DNA from: Candidatus Skiveiella danica
GTDB taxonomy: Bacteria > Pseudomonadota > Gammaproteobacteria > Burkholderiales > Burkholderiaceae_C
Assembly: GCA_016721925.1 (NCBI GenBank)
Contig: JADKHE010000001.1
Location: forward strand, 248,001 to 312,000
Length of the DNA stretch: 64,000 nucleotides
Reading direction: 5' to 3'
Within the stretch, counting starts at the first letter, position 1. Each line of letters begins with the position of its first letter. Of this stretch, positions 24,715 to 33,819 are shown piece by piece. Position numbers and translations under genes: made by a program. The notes under the pieces were generated by a model. It searched no databases. It saw nothing but the letters and a program-made list of their open reading frames with translations, and was not told the origin of the DNA.

Positions 24715-26037
24715 ATGTCCGGGCCTGAAACTCCTGCTTTGGCGCTGCGAATCTGGCAGGTTGGCGCGCTGTGCCGCGCCGTTGCCGACGCACTGGACGC
24801 CCGGTTCAATCCGGTGGCGGTTCGCGGCGAAATCTCGGGCTTCTCACGTGCCGCCAGCGGGCACTGCTATTTTTCGATCAAGGATGACACCGGCCAGATC
24901 CGTTGCGCAATGTTCCGCCGGGCCGCCAGCCTGCTCGACTTTGTACCGCGCGATGGCGAACTGGTCGAGGTGCGGGGACGGCTGGGCGTCTATGAGGCGC
25001 GGGGTGACCTGCAACTGATCGTCGAAAGCCTGCAGCGCGCCGGGCAGGGCGCGCTGTTCGAACAATTCCTGCGCCTGAAGGCACGGCTCGAAGCGGAAGG
25101 CCTGTTCGAGGCGGGCCGCAAGCGGCCGTTGCCGGTGATGCCGCGCGCGATCGGCCTGGTCACCTCGCTGGGTGCGGCGGCGCTGCACGATGTGGTCACC
25201 GCCCTGCAACGGCGGGTGCCACACATCCCCGTGGTGCTGTCGCCGGCCGCCGTGCAAGGCGCCGGGGCGCCAGCGGACCTGGTGCGCGCGCTGACGGCTT
25301 TGTACCGGCTCGGTGGAGCGAGCGGGTCGGACGGTGTTGCAGCGCCAACGCCTGCGGTCGATGTGATCCTGATGGTGCGCGGCGGCGGCTCGATCGAAGA
25401 CCTATGGGCCTTCAACGACGAACAACTCGCGCGTACGCTGGCGCAGAGCCCGGTCCCTGTGGTCTGCGGCGTTGGGCACGAGACCGATTTCACCATTGCG
25501 GACTTCGTGGCGGACCTGCGGGCGCCCACACCCACTGCGGCCGCAGAACTGGTGGCGCAACCCCGAGAGACCTGGCTGGGTGCCCTGACGCTCATCGGTG
25601 AGCGCATGGCCAGCGCCAGCCAGCGCGTGCTCGACAAGCAAAGCCAGCGTCTGGATTTCGCCGTGACCCGGCTGGGCCGGCCGTCCACTCGGGTGGCGCG
25701 CCAGCGGCTGGAACTCAGCCGCCACTCACAGCAATTGCGTCATGCGGTGCTCACCCGACTGGAACAGTCCAACGCCAGCTGGCGCTGGGTCTCGGCGGAA
25801 TTCCCGCAGAAGGTGCAACGGCATCTGCAGGGGGAGCGTGAGCGGCTGGACCGTGCCGGGCTGCGCTTGCAGGCGGTGGATCCGCATCGGGTGCTGCGCC
25901 GCGGCTATGCCTGGCTCAGCGACACCGAAGGTCATGCCATCACCAGCGCGCAGGGCTTGCTTGCCGGGCAGCCGGTCCGGGCCACCCTTTCCGACGGCAC
26001 GGTTGATCTGACCGTCACGCAGCAGCGGCTGCTGTAA
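24715..26037 (+). CDS. xseA: Exodeoxyribonuclease VII large subunit
   Basis: A 440-residue nuclease subunit. The N-terminal OB-fold (VGALCRAVADALDARFNPVA, GEISGFSRAASGHCYFSIKDD, residues about 15-105) binds single-stranded DNA; the catalytic region carries RAIGLVTSLGAAALHDVV, VDVILMVRGGGSIEDLWAFND and CGVGHETDFTIADFVAD, followed by a coiled-coil rich C-terminal part and a closing RGYAWL block. With the small subunit XseB, not in this window, it degrades single-stranded DNA in both directions. The ATG at 24715 is chosen. Length is normal for the family. The gene is followed by sodB after 57 bp. Confidence 0.96.
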   Translation: MSGPETPALALRIWQVGALCRAVADALDARFNPVAVRGEISGFSRAASGHCYFSIKDDTGQIRCAMFRRAASLLDFVPRDGELVEVRGRLGVYEARGDLQLIVESLQRAGQGALFEQFLRLKARLEAEGLFEAGRKRPLPVMPRAIGLVTSLGAAALHDVVTALQRRVPHIPVVLSPAAVQGAGAPADLVRALTALYRLGGASGSDGVAAPTPAVDVILMVRGGGSIEDLWAFNDEQLARTLAQSPVPVVCGVGHETDFTIADFVADLRAPTPTAAAELVAQPRETWLGALTLIGERMASASQRVLDKQSQRLDFAVTRLGRPSTRVARQRLELSRHSQQLRHAVLTRLEQSNASWRWVSAEFPQKVQRHLQGERERLDRAGLRLQAVDPHRVLRRGYAWLSDTEGHAITSAQGLLAGQPVRATLSDGTVDLTVTQQRLL

Positions 26038-26094
26038 GTTCCTACAATCGCGCCCTGAGCTGATTTTTGCCACCATCCAACCCCCGAGGACATC

Positions 26095-26676
26095 ATGGAA
26101 CACACCCTGCCTGCACTGCCTTATGCGATCGACGCCCTGGCGCCGCACTATTCGCGCGAGACCCTGGAGTTTCACCACGGCAAGCACCACAACGCCTACG
26201 TGGTCAACCTGAACAACCTGCAAAAGGGCACCGAGTTCGAGAGCAAGACCCTCGAAGAGATCATCAAGACGTCCAGCGGCGGCATCTACAACAACTCGGC
26301 CCAGATCTGGAACCACACCTTCTTCTGGAACTGCATGAAGCCCGCAGGCGGCGGCGAGCCCACCGGCGCCCTGGCCGCTGCGATCAACGCCAAATGGGGC
26401 AGCTACGCCGCGTTCAAGGAAGCCTTCGTGAAGTCGGCCGTCGGCAATTTCGGCTCGGGCTGGACCTGGCTCGTCAAGAAACCCGATGGCAGCGTGGACA
26501 TCGTCAACACCGGCGCGGCCGGCACGCCGCTGACGACCGCCGACAAGGCCCTGCTGACCGTCGACGTCTGGGAGCACGCCTACTACATCGACTACCGCAA
26601 CCTGCGCCAGAAGTTCGTCGAAACCTTCCTCGACAAGCTGGTCAACTGGGGATTTGCTGAAGCCAATTTCGCCTGA
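26095..26676 (+). CDS. sodB: Superoxide dismutase (Fe type)
   Basis: A 193-residue cytoplasmic enzyme that dismutes superoxide. Metal ligands: His in FHHGKHHNAYV (about residue 27), His in IWNHTFFWNC (about 74), and Asp and His in VDVWEHAYYIDY (about 157 and 161). GNFGSGWTWLV and the AAFKEAF-type region favour the iron form, and the first-shell Gln is replaced as usual in FeSOD by the NNSAQIWNH context. Iron versus manganese cannot be fully decided by sequence. An intrinsic terminator follows at 26695, so it forms its own transcription unit, perhaps with xseA. Confidence 0.96.
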   Translation: MEHTLPALPYAIDALAPHYSRETLEFHHGKHHNAYVVNLNNLQKGTEFESKTLEEIIKTSSGGIYNNSAQIWNHTFFWNCMKPAGGGEPTGALAAAINAKWGSYAAFKEAFVKSAVGNFGSGWTWLVKKPDGSVDIVNTGAAGTPLTTADKALLTVDVWEHAYYIDYRNLRQKFVETFLDKLVNWGFAEANFA

Positions 26677-26694
26677 GGCATAGGCCGCAGCAGG

Positions 26695-26721
26695 AAAAAG
26701 CCGGCGTGAGCCGGCTTTTTT
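26695..26721 (+). terminator. Intrinsic terminator after sodB
   Basis: AAAAAGCCGGC, GTGA loop, GCCGGCTTTTTT. The 11-bp stem and T run are ideal for Rho-independent termination. The A run on the other side makes it also usable by the convergent DUF192 gene. Confidence 0.9.
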
Positions 26722-26723
26722 CA

Positions 26724-26790
26724 TGAAATCAGGAGAAAAATGGCGCTATCCCATCGCCGGACGGTCATTTTTAGCTATGAAACCTGTAGC
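26724..26790 (+). repeat. Dispersed AGCTAT repeat, copy 5
   Basis: TGAAATCAGGAGAAAAATGG at 26724, CCCATCG at 26750-26756, GGTCATTTTTAGCTAT at 26763-26778, then GTAGC. It matches the copy at 34673 at 27 of 35 ungapped positions. It lies in the gap between the sodB terminator and the DUF192 gene. Confidence 0.85.
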
Positions 26791-26809
26791 GAAACAGGAG
26801 TGCTGCGGA

Positions 26810-27292
26810 CTATCGCGTCTCGAAAGGGGGGCCGGCCAGCTTGGCGCCGGCCTTGAGGTTCTTTTTCGCAAACCAGCCCTGGTTCATTTCCAGCACATAG
26901 CGCACCGGCTTGGTCGAACAGTGCGAATCCTCGGTCTGCGGCTTCATGTCGGCCAGGTTGACGATGGTGCCGTCGTCCGCGACGAAGGCCGCCGTCAGCG
27001 GCAGCAAGGTGTTCTTCATCCAGAAACACTGGGTTGCGGGTTGCTCGAACACGAACAACATGCCTTCGTGCTGCGGCATCTCGCGGCGGAACATCAGGCC
27101 GGTCTGGCGCTGGGCCGGCGTCTGTGCCACCTGGGCATCAATCTGGTGCATACCGGCTCCGAGTTTCACCCGGGTTAAATTCAGCTGCGGCGTATCCTGG
27201 GCCAGCGCGGGGGTGCCAAGCGCCAGACCCAGCGCGAGGGCGCCAAACAATCGGGTGAAGGTGCGCGGGCGGGACAGTGAGACGTTGGACAT
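26810..27292 (-). CDS. Exported DUF192 protein
   Basis: A 160-residue protein with a signal peptide (TFTRLFGALALGLALGTPALA, cleavage near ALAQ, residue about 31). The mature part has IDAQVAQTPAQRQTGLMFRRE, EGMLFVFEQPATQCFWMKNTLLPLTAAF and VRYVLEMNQGWFAKK, the conserved blocks of DUF192 (CFWMKNT is the hallmark). The fold is known but the molecular function is not. Its start is divergent-like from nothing close; the Ala/Lys-rich exported protein lies 92 bp upstream on the same strand. It has its end beside an AGCTAT repeat and the sodB terminator. Confidence 0.93.
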   Translation of the reverse strand: MSNVSLSRPRTFTRLFGALALGLALGTPALAQDTPQLNLTRVKLGAGMHQIDAQVAQTPAQRQTGLMFRREMPQHEGMLFVFEQPATQCFWMKNTLLPLTAAFVADDGTIVNLADMKPQTEDSHCSTKPVRYVLEMNQGWFAKKNLKAGAKLAGPPFETR

Positions 27293-27340
27293 GGCAGAGG
27301 CTCCGGATCAAAAGGACATTCGTGGCGAGGCCCGAAAACG

Positions 27341-27367
27341 AAAAATGCCCGCCAAGGCGGGCATTTT
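27341..27367 (-). terminator. Intrinsic terminator after the Ala/Lys-rich exported protein
   Basis: On the minus strand AAAATGCCCGCC, TT, GGCGGGCATTTTT: a 12-bp stem and T run 18 bp after the stop of the gene at 27385-27618. Confidence 0.85.
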
Positions 27368-27384
27368 GAAGCAATCCGGAAAGA

Positions 27385-27618
27385 TTACTTGGCGGCGGAG
27401 GCGGAAGCCTTCGGAGCCTTGGCTTTCTTTTCCTTCTTGGCTTTCTTTTCTTTCTTCGGAGCGTCAGCCTTGGCAGCCGGCTTGGCGTCAGCCTTGGCAT
27501 CAGCGGCGGGAGCAGCCTTGGCAGCAGGAGCGGCCGGGGCAGCTGCAGGAGCAGCGGCTTGGGCGAAGGCGCCAGCTGCGAACAGACCAGCGATCAGGGC
27601 GGCGAGAACTTTGTTCAT
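27385..27618 (-). CDS. Small exported Ala/Lys-rich protein
   Basis: A 77-residue protein. MNKVLAALIAGLFAAGAFAQ is a good signal peptide (cleavage at AFA-Q, about residue 19). The mature chain is almost wholly Ala, Pro and Lys: an AAAPAAAPAAPA stretch, then KKEKKAKKEKKAKAPKASAS. Low complexity prevents family assignment. Such highly basic exported chains may associate with the envelope or with nucleic acids; this is speculation. It has its own terminator and is separated by 188 bp from the divergent icd gene, so both promoters lie between. Confidence 0.75.
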   Translation of the reverse strand: MNKVLAALIAGLFAAGAFAQAAAPAAAPAAPAAKAAPAADAKADAKPAAKADAPKKEKKAKKEKKAKAPKASASAAK

Positions 27619-27806
27619 GTCAATTCCTTGGGAAGTTTGGATTAAGTTTTTTTTCCTCCCATTTCCAGGAAGGACTCCTCCGTAACGGAGGCATCGTGCA
27701 GGCGGTTGACAGCCATTTGAAAAAAAAGCTCTGCCGCTAAAATTGTCAAGGTTTCATCAAGCCCGCTCGCAGGCGGGCGTTCCAGTCCAGTCCGGAGACC
27801 TTTTCC

Positions 27807-29060
27807 ATGTATCAACACATCAAAGTGCCCGCGGCGGGCCAGAAGATCACCGTCAACGCCGACATGTCGCTCAACGTCCCCGACGAGCCCATCATTCCCT
27901 ATATCGAGGGCGACGGCACGGGGCTGGACATCACGCCGGTGATGCTCAAGGTGGTCGATGCCGCGGTCGCCAAGGCCTATGGCGGCAAGCGCCGGATCCA
28001 CTGGATGGAGGTCTATGCCGGCGAGAAGTCCACCCAGGTGTACGGCCCGGACGTCTGGCTGCCCGAGGAGACCCTGGCGGCCCTGCGTGAATACGTGGTG
28101 TCCATCAAGGGTCCGCTGACCACGCCGGTCGGCGGCGGCATCCGTTCCCTGAACGTGGCGCTGCGCCAGGAACTCGATCTTTACGTCTGCCTGCGCCCGG
28201 TGCAGTACTTCGAAGGCGTGCCGTCCCCGGTCAAGGAACCGCACAAGACCAACATGGTCATCTTCAGGGAGAACTCGGAGGATATCTACGCCGGCATCGA
28301 GTACGAGGCGGAGTCCGACAAGGCGAAGAAGCTCATCAAGTTCCTGATGGAAGAGATGGGCGTGACCAAGATCCGTTTTCCGGCCACCTCGGGCATCGGT
28401 ATCAAGCCGGTCTCGCGGGAGGGCACCGAGCGCCTGGTGCGCAAGGCCATCCAGTACGCCATCGACAACGACAAGCCGAACGTGACGATCGTGCACAAGG
28501 GCAACATCATGAAATACACCGAAGGCGCCTTCCGGGACTGGGCCTATGCGCTGGCGCAGAAGGAATTCGGTGCCGAGCCCATCGACGGTGGACCGTGGTG
28601 CCGTTTCCGCAATCCCAAAACGGGCAGGGAGATCACGATCAAGGACTCGATCGCCGACGCGTTCCTGCAGCAGATCCTGCTGCGGCCGGCCGAATACAGC
28701 GTGATTGCCACCCTGAACCTGAACGGCGATTACATCTCCGACGCGCTGGCGGCCCAGGTCGGCGGCATCGGCATCGCGCCGGGCGCCAACCTGTCCGATT
28801 CGGTGGCCTGTTTCGAGGCCACCCACGGCACGGCGCCGAAGTATGCCGGCAAGGACTATGTGAACCCCGGTTCCGAGATCCTGTCGGCAGAAATGATGCT
28901 GCGCCACATGGGCTGGAAGGAAGCGGCCGACCTCATCATCAGCTCGATGGAAAAGTCCATTGCCAGCAAGAAAGTCACCTACGACTTTGCCCGCCTGATG
29001 GACGGCGCCACGCAGGTCAGCTGCTCGGGATTCGGGCAGGTCATGATCGACCACATGTAA
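27807..29060 (+). CDS. icd: Isocitrate dehydrogenase (NADP+)
   Basis: A 417-residue TCA-cycle enzyme (isocitrate to 2-oxoglutarate + CO2 + NADPH). The isocitrate-binding segment VGGGIRSLNVALRQELDLYV contains the Ser that AceK phosphorylates in E. coli; VIFRENSEDIYAGIEY, NGDYISDALAAQVGGIGIAPG and ATHGTAPKYAGKDYVNPGS match the homodimeric E. coli type. The start at 27807 begins MYQHIKVPAAGQKITV, the usual N-terminus. Upstream are TTGAAA at 27717 and TAAAAT at 27738, a poorly spaced promoter candidate. Confidence 0.97.
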   Translation: MYQHIKVPAAGQKITVNADMSLNVPDEPIIPYIEGDGTGLDITPVMLKVVDAAVAKAYGGKRRIHWMEVYAGEKSTQVYGPDVWLPEETLAALREYVVSIKGPLTTPVGGGIRSLNVALRQELDLYVCLRPVQYFEGVPSPVKEPHKTNMVIFRENSEDIYAGIEYEAESDKAKKLIKFLMEEMGVTKIRFPATSGIGIKPVSREGTERLVRKAIQYAIDNDKPNVTIVHKGNIMKYTEGAFRDWAYALAQKEFGAEPIDGGPWCRFRNPKTGREITIKDSIADAFLQQILLRPAEYSVIATLNLNGDYISDALAAQVGGIGIAPGANLSDSVACFEATHGTAPKYAGKDYVNPGSEILSAEMMLRHMGWKEAADLIISSMEKSIASKKVTYDFARLMDGATQVSCSGFGQVMIDHM

Positions 29061-29118
29061 GCCCCGCGGGGCCTTGCGCCCCAAAGGCCCGCGGTGGCCG
29101 TTGAACCACCCGTCCCCG

Positions 29119-29142
29119 AAAGGCCCGGTTTGTCCGGGCTTT
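29119..29142 (+). terminator. Candidate intrinsic terminator after icd
   Basis: AAAGGCCCGG, TTTGT loop, CCGGGCTTT. A one-base bulge and a short T run make it moderate. It lies 60 bp after the icd stop. Confidence 0.5.
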
Positions 29143-29245
29143 GTGCCTTTCACGGGCCATCCGTCGGCGCAAGCCTGCACGCTGGCCACCGCTGCCTATT
29201 TCCCCGCGCGACAGTGGGGCCCCACGCCTCTATAGAATGGTTTTC

Positions 29246-29605
29246 ATGGCAACGAAAAAACCTTCCCTTCCGACCGCGCCGACCACGCCCGTGCGCGAGG
29301 GGGACAGCGGCAATTCGGTGGTGCTGGAGCGGCGCACCCAGAAGGTCAAACCGCCCAAGATGTACCAGGTCGTGATGCTCAACGACGATTTCACCCCGAT
29401 GGAGTTCGTGGTGCTGGTGATCCAGGAGTTTTTCAGCAAGGACCGCGAAACCGCCACCCAGATCATGCTGAAGATCCACCTGGACGGCAAAGGCGTCTGC
29501 GGCGTTTATTCAAGGGATGTGGCCGCGACCAAGGTCGATCAGGTGCTGGAGGCGGCCAAACAGCATGGTCATCCGCTGCAATGTGTCAGCGAACCGGTTG
29601 AATAA
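29246..29605 (+). CDS. clpS: ClpS adaptor
   Basis: A 119-residue adaptor that delivers N-degron proteins to ClpAP. After a flexible N-terminus (MATKKPSLPTAPTT... about 35 residues), the core is MYQVVMLNDDFTPMEFVVLV, which contains the conserved N-degron pocket residues (Asn-Asp-Asp and Met), then IMLKIHLDGKGVCGVYSRDVA with the conserved His, and KQHGHPLQCVSEPVE at the end. It precedes clpA by 63 bp, the conserved clpS-clpA arrangement. The start at 29246 is chosen; an ATG at 29237 would add MVF. Confidence 0.95.
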   Translation: MATKKPSLPTAPTTPVREGDSGNSVVLERRTQKVKPPKMYQVVMLNDDFTPMEFVVLVIQEFFSKDRETATQIMLKIHLDGKGVCGVYSRDVAATKVDQVLEAAKQHGHPLQCVSEPVE

Positions 29606-29668
29606 ACGTTTTTAATCCCGAATTACCAGGTCATCACTTTTTTTTACAGCAAGGCAAAAGGAAATCTC

Positions 29669-32002
29669 ATGATTGCCCAGGAATTGGAAGTCAGCTTGCA
29701 CATGGCCTTCGTGGAGGCTCGCCAGCAGCGCCATGAGTTCATCACCGTGGAGCACCTGCTGCTCGCCTTGCTCGACAACCCCAGCGCCGCCGAGGTGCTG
29801 CGGGCGTGCTCGGCCAATATCGACGACCTGCGCAAGTCCCTGACGAATTTCATCAAGGACAACACGCCCCAGGTCGCCGGCACCGATGACGTGGACACCC
29901 AGCCCACGCTGGGTTTTCAGCGCGTGATCCAGCGCGCGATCATGCATGTGCAGTCCACCGGCAACGGCAAGAAGGAAGTCACCGGCGCCAACGTGCTGGT
30001 GGCCATCTTCGGCGAGAAGGACTCGCACGCCGTGTATTACCTGCACCAGCAGGGCGTGACCCGCCTGGACGTGGTGAACTTCATCGCGCACGGCATCAAG
30101 AAGAGCGATCCGCCCGAGGCTCCCAAGGGCGCCGAGTCTGCGCCTTCCAGCGAGGGCGAGGAGGGCGGTGGCGAGAAGAACGAAAAAGCCTCGCCGCTGG
30201 AGCAGTTCACCCAGAACCTGAACCAGCTGGCCAAGGACGGCAAGATCGATCCGCTGATCGGGCGCGACCACGAGGTCGAGCGCGTCATCCAGATCCTGTG
30301 CCGCCGCCGCAAGAACAACCCGCTGCTGGTCGGCGAGGCCGGCGTGGGCAAGACCGCGATCGCCGAGGGCCTGGCCTGGCGCATCACGCAGAAGGACGTG
30401 CCGGAGATCCTGGCCGATTCCAATGTGTTTTCGCTCGACATGGGCGCGCTGCTGGCGGGCACCAAGTACCGCGGCGACTTCGAGCAGCGCCTCAAGGGCG
30501 TGCTCAAGAGCCTCAAGGACAAGCCCAATGCGATTTTGTTCATCGACGAGATCCATACGCTGATCGGCGCCGGGGCGGCCTCGGGCGGCACGCTGGATGC
30601 CTCCAACCTGCTCAAGCCGGCCCTGAGCTCGGGCGCGCTCAAGTGCATCGGTGCCACCACCTTCACCGAGTACCGCGGCATCTTCGAAAAAGACGCCGCC
30701 CTGTCGCGCCGCTTCCAGAAAGTGGACGTGGTCGAGCCGACGGTGCCCGAGACCATTGAAATCCTCAAGGGCCTGAAGTCGCGCTTCGAGGAGCACCACA
30801 GCGTCAAGTACGCCAACGCCGCGCTGCAGGCGGCCGCCGAACTGAGCGCCAAGTACATCAACGACCGGCACTTGCCCGACAAGGCCATCGACGTCATCGA
30901 CGAGGCGGGCGCGGCCCAGCGCATCCTGGTCGCGTCCAAGCGCAAGAAGACCATCGGCAAGGCCGAGATCGAAGAGATCGTGGCCAAGATCGCCCGCATC
31001 CCGCCGGCCAACGTCTCCAACGACGACCGCGGCAAGCTGCAGACGCTGGAGCGCGACCTCAAGAGCGTGGTCTTCGGCCAGGACAAGGCCCTGGAAGTGC
31101 TGGCCAGCGCCGTCAAGATGGCGCGCTCGGGCCTGGGCCGCGCGGACAAGCCGATCGGCTCCTTCCTGTTCTCCGGCCCCACCGGCGTGGGCAAGACCGA
31201 GGCCGCCAAGCAACTGGCCTACATCATGGGCATCGAGCTGATGCGCTTCGACATGTCGGAGTACATGGAGCGCCATGCGGTCAGCCGCCTGATCGGCGCG
31301 CCGCCCGGCTACGTGGGCTTCGACCAGGGCGGCCTGCTGACCGAGGCGGTGACCAAGAAGCCGCACGCCGTGCTGCTGCTCGACGAGATCGAGAAGGCGC
31401 ATCCGGACATCTTCAACGTGCTGCTGCAGGTGATGGACCACGGCACGCTGACCGACAACAACGGGCGCAAGGCCGACTTCCGCAACATCATCATCATCAT
31501 GACGACGAACGCGGGCGCCGAGACCATGAACAAGGCGACCATCGGATTCACCAACCCGCGTGCGGCCGGCGACGAGATGGGCGACATCAAGCGTCTGTTC
31601 ACGCCCGAGTTCCGCAACCGTCTGGACGCCATGGTGAGCTTCAAGGCGCTGGACGAAGTGGTCATCATGCGCGTGGTCGACAAGTTCCTGCTGCAGCTGG
31701 AGACGCAGCTCGCCGAGAAGAAGGTCGACGTCACCTTCACCGACAAGCTGCGCAAGCACCTGGCCAAGAAGGGCTTCGATCCGCTGATGGGCGCGCGCCC
31801 GATGCAGCGCCTGATCCAGGACACCATCCGCCGCGCCCTGGCCGACGAGCTGCTGTTCGGCCGCCTCACCGACGGCGGGCGCCTGACGGTGGACATCGAC
31901 GACAAGGACGAGGTGCAGCTCGACATCCATCCGCTGCCCAAGAAAGAAGGCAAGGGCACCCGCCAGGAGCCGGCCGAGCCCGAGCAGGCCACGGCGGGCT
32001 GA
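29669..32002 (+). CDS. clpA: ClpA, ATP-dependent Clp protease ATP-binding subunit
   Basis: A 777-residue AAA+ unfoldase. Two N-terminal Clp repeats (residues about 1-140) bind ClpS. The first AAA+ module has Walker A GEAGVGKT and Walker B ILFIDEIHTL; the second has GPTGVGKTE and LLLDEIEKAHPDIFN. IGF in ATIGFTNPRA is the loop that docks into ClpP. A Lys/Glu/Pro-rich tail ends the protein. It unfolds substrates for ClpP, which is encoded elsewhere. The gene follows clpS, and an intrinsic terminator follows. Confidence 0.97.
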   Translation: MIAQELEVSLHMAFVEARQQRHEFITVEHLLLALLDNPSAAEVLRACSANIDDLRKSLTNFIKDNTPQVAGTDDVDTQPTLGFQRVIQRAIMHVQSTGNGKKEVTGANVLVAIFGEKDSHAVYYLHQQGVTRLDVVNFIAHGIKKSDPPEAPKGAESAPSSEGEEGGGEKNEKASPLEQFTQNLNQLAKDGKIDPLIGRDHEVERVIQILCRRRKNNPLLVGEAGVGKTAIAEGLAWRITQKDVPEILADSNVFSLDMGALLAGTKYRGDFEQRLKGVLKSLKDKPNAILFIDEIHTLIGAGAASGGTLDASNLLKPALSSGALKCIGATTFTEYRGIFEKDAALSRRFQKVDVVEPTVPETIEILKGLKSRFEEHHSVKYANAALQAAAELSAKYINDRHLPDKAIDVIDEAGAAQRILVASKRKKTIGKAEIEEIVAKIARIPPANVSNDDRGKLQTLERDLKSVVFGQDKALEVLASAVKMARSGLGRADKPIGSFLFSGPTGVGKTEAAKQLAYIMGIELMRFDMSEYMERHAVSRLIGAPPGYVGFDQGGLLTEAVTKKPHAVLLLDEIEKAHPDIFNVLLQVMDHGTLTDNNGRKADFRNIIIIMTTNAGAETMNKATIGFTNPRAAGDEMGDIKRLFTPEFRNRLDAMVSFKALDEVVIMRVVDKFLLQLETQLAEKKVDVTFTDKLRKHLAKKGFDPLMGARPMQRLIQDTIRRALADELLFGRLTDGGRLTVDIDDKDEVQLDIHPLPKKEGKGTRQEPAEPEQATAG

Positions 32003-32030
32003 CCGCCGCCCACGGGGCCATCCCCGCCAG

Positions 32031-32063
32031 AAGGCCGGTAGCGTGCAGCTGCCGGCCTTTTTT
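32031..32063 (+). terminator. Intrinsic terminator after clpA
   Basis: AAGGCCGGTAGC, GTGCA loop, GCTGCCGGCCTT, then TTTT. A 12-bp stem with one wobble pair, 29 bp after the clpA stop. Confidence 0.88.
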
Positions 32064-32081
32064 ATGGGTTTTGCGCTGCGC

Positions 32082-32153
32082 GATAACTCCTGAAACGATA
32101 GCTGTTTATGACCATTCTATGCTGGGGAATGACCCATTTGATGCCTGAAATGG
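32082..32153 (-). repeat. Dispersed AGCTAT repeat, copy 6
   Basis: On the minus strand: TTTCAGGCATCAAATGGG, then CCCAGCATAGAATGGTCAT, then CAGCTATC. It matches the copy at 34673 at 27 of 35 ungapped positions. It lies in the clpA-sbcB gap after the clpA terminator. Confidence 0.85.
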
Positions 32154-32204
32154 CCAGCAGACCCCGTTTTGCGGCTACAGTAGCCGCGCAACCGCCCCCG
32201 ACCC

Positions 32205-33698
32205 ATGATTCCAGCCCACCCAGAGCCCGAGCCCGCCGCCACGCACACCTTCGTCTGGCACGACTACGAAACCTTTGGCACCGACGTGCGGCGCGACCGG
32301 CCGGCCCAGTTTGCCGCCATCCGCACCGATGCCGAGTTGCGCGAAATCGGCGAGCCGGTGATGGCCTATTGCCAGCCCTCCAACGACTACCTGCCCGACC
32401 CCGACGCCTGCCTGATCACCGGCATCACCCCGCAGGAATGCCTGGCCAAGGGCGAGGCCGAGGTCGCCTTTGCCGCGCGCATCGAGCGCCTGCTGGCCGA
32501 GCCCGGCACCATCGGCGTGGGCTACAACACCATCCGCTTCGACGACGAGGTCACGCGCTTCATGTTCTGGCGCAACCTGATCGACCCCTACGCCCGCGAG
32601 TGGCAAAACGGCTGCGGCCGCTGGGACCTCCTGGACCTGGTGCGCGCCACCTGGGCGCTGCGCCCCGAGGGCATCACCTGGCCGCAGCGCCCCGACGGCG
32701 GCGGCCCCAGCTTCCGCCTGGAGCACCTCACCGCCGCCAACGGCCTGGCGCACGAGAGCGCGCACGATGCGCTGTCGGACGTGCGGGCCACGCTGGCGCT
32801 GGCCCGGCTGATCCGCGAGAAACAGCCCAAGCTGTTCGACTTCTGCTTCGCGCTGCACCGCAAGGACCGCGTGGCCCAGGAGCTGGGCCTGCCCTGCGCG
32901 CCGGCGCATGCCAAGCCCTTTCTGCATGTCTCGGGCATGTTCGGCGTGGAGCGCGGCTGCCTGGCCGTGATGTGGCCGCTGGCCAGCCACCCCAGCAACA
33001 AGAACGAGCTGATCGCCTGGGACCTGGCCCACGACCCCGCCGAGCTGGCCAGCCTGGACGTGGCCACGCTGCGCCAGCGCCTGTTCACCCGCGGCGCCGA
33101 CCTGCCCGAAGGCGTGGCGCGCCTGCCCGTGAAAACCGTGCACCTGAACAAATCGCCCGTGGTCATCGGCAACCTCAAGGTGCTGACGCCCGCGCTGCAG
33201 GCGCGCTGGGGGCTGGACCTGGACCAGGCCCTGCGCCACGCCGCCACCGCCCGCGACCTGCCCGACATGAGCGCCATCTGGCCCGAGGTCTTCCGCCGCC
33301 CCGAGCCTGATGCGCCGGTGGACCCGGAGCACGACCTGTACGGCGGCTTCGTCGGCAACGCCGACCGCCGCCGCCTGAACCAGCTGCGCGCGCTGGACCC
33401 CGCCGCGCTGGCCCGCGCGCGCACCGGCTTCGACGACCCGCGCCTGGCCGAGCTGCTGCTGCGCTGGCGCGCCCGCAACCACCCCGACACCCTGAGCCCC
33501 GACGAAGCCGCGCAGTGGCAGCAGCACCGCGAAGCCCGCCTGCTGGCCGGCGAGGGCGGCGCCCGCACCCTGGCGCAGCTGCAGGAGCGCCTGGACACCC
33601 TGGCCGACGACGCCATGGAGCGCGGCGACGAGCGCGCCGAAGCCATCCTGGGCGCCCTGGCCGACTGGGCGGAGCATCTGGGGGCGGATTTGGGGTGA
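32205..33698 (+). CDS. sbcB: Exodeoxyribonuclease I
   Basis: A 497-residue 3'-5' single-strand DNA exonuclease. The DEDDh exonuclease core is clear: FVWHDYETFGTD (Asp and Glu metal ligands, residues about 15-20), YNTIRFDDEVTRFMFWRN (next Asp) and SAHDALSDVRATLALARLI (final His and Asp). The following SH3-like and helical extension domains (KTVHLNKSPVVIGNLKVL, RRLNQLRALDPAALA, TGFDDPRLAELLLRWRARN) match the E. coli fold that contacts SSB. Role: mismatch repair and recombination. It stands alone, with GC-skewed codon use like its neighbours and a G-run just after the stop. Confidence 0.95.
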   Translation: MIPAHPEPEPAATHTFVWHDYETFGTDVRRDRPAQFAAIRTDAELREIGEPVMAYCQPSNDYLPDPDACLITGITPQECLAKGEAEVAFAARIERLLAEPGTIGVGYNTIRFDDEVTRFMFWRNLIDPYAREWQNGCGRWDLLDLVRATWALRPEGITWPQRPDGGGPSFRLEHLTAANGLAHESAHDALSDVRATLALARLIREKQPKLFDFCFALHRKDRVAQELGLPCAPAHAKPFLHVSGMFGVERGCLAVMWPLASHPSNKNELIAWDLAHDPAELASLDVATLRQRLFTRGADLPEGVARLPVKTVHLNKSPVVIGNLKVLTPALQARWGLDLDQALRHAATARDLPDMSAIWPEVFRRPEPDAPVDPEHDLYGGFVGNADRRRLNQLRALDPAALARARTGFDDPRLAELLLRWRARNHPDTLSPDEAAQWQQHREARLLAGEGGARTLAQLQERLDTLADDAMERGDERAEAILGALADWAEHLGADLG

Positions 33699-33712
33699 GG
33701 GGGGGGGCCTGG

Positions 33713-33763
33713 GAGGCCAGGCGAGGAATTCGGGGTCGGAATTCGGGGTCAGAATCCAATTTT
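33713..33763 (+). repeat. REP-like direct repeat, left copy
   Basis: GAGGCCAGG at 33713, then ATTCGGGGTCGG and ATTCGGGGTCAGA (a near-duplicated half) ending ATCCAATTTT. It shares GAGGCCAGG and CGGGGTCAGARTCCAATTT with the copy at 34199-34238. The GGGGTCAGA-CCAATTT motif resembles sequences I have seen beside REP-associated transposases; no transposase is in the window. Confidence 0.75.
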
Positions 33764-33819
33764 GCCGCCGCCGCCCCCTGCGACCCGACCGCCCAACTCG
33801 AAGCCCTGGAGAGATGACC

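Noticed and set aside
29612..31930. A 772-residue minus-strand frame opposite clpA
   Set aside because: His/Gln/Ala/Leu-rich antisense translation; clpA is unmistakable on the plus strand.
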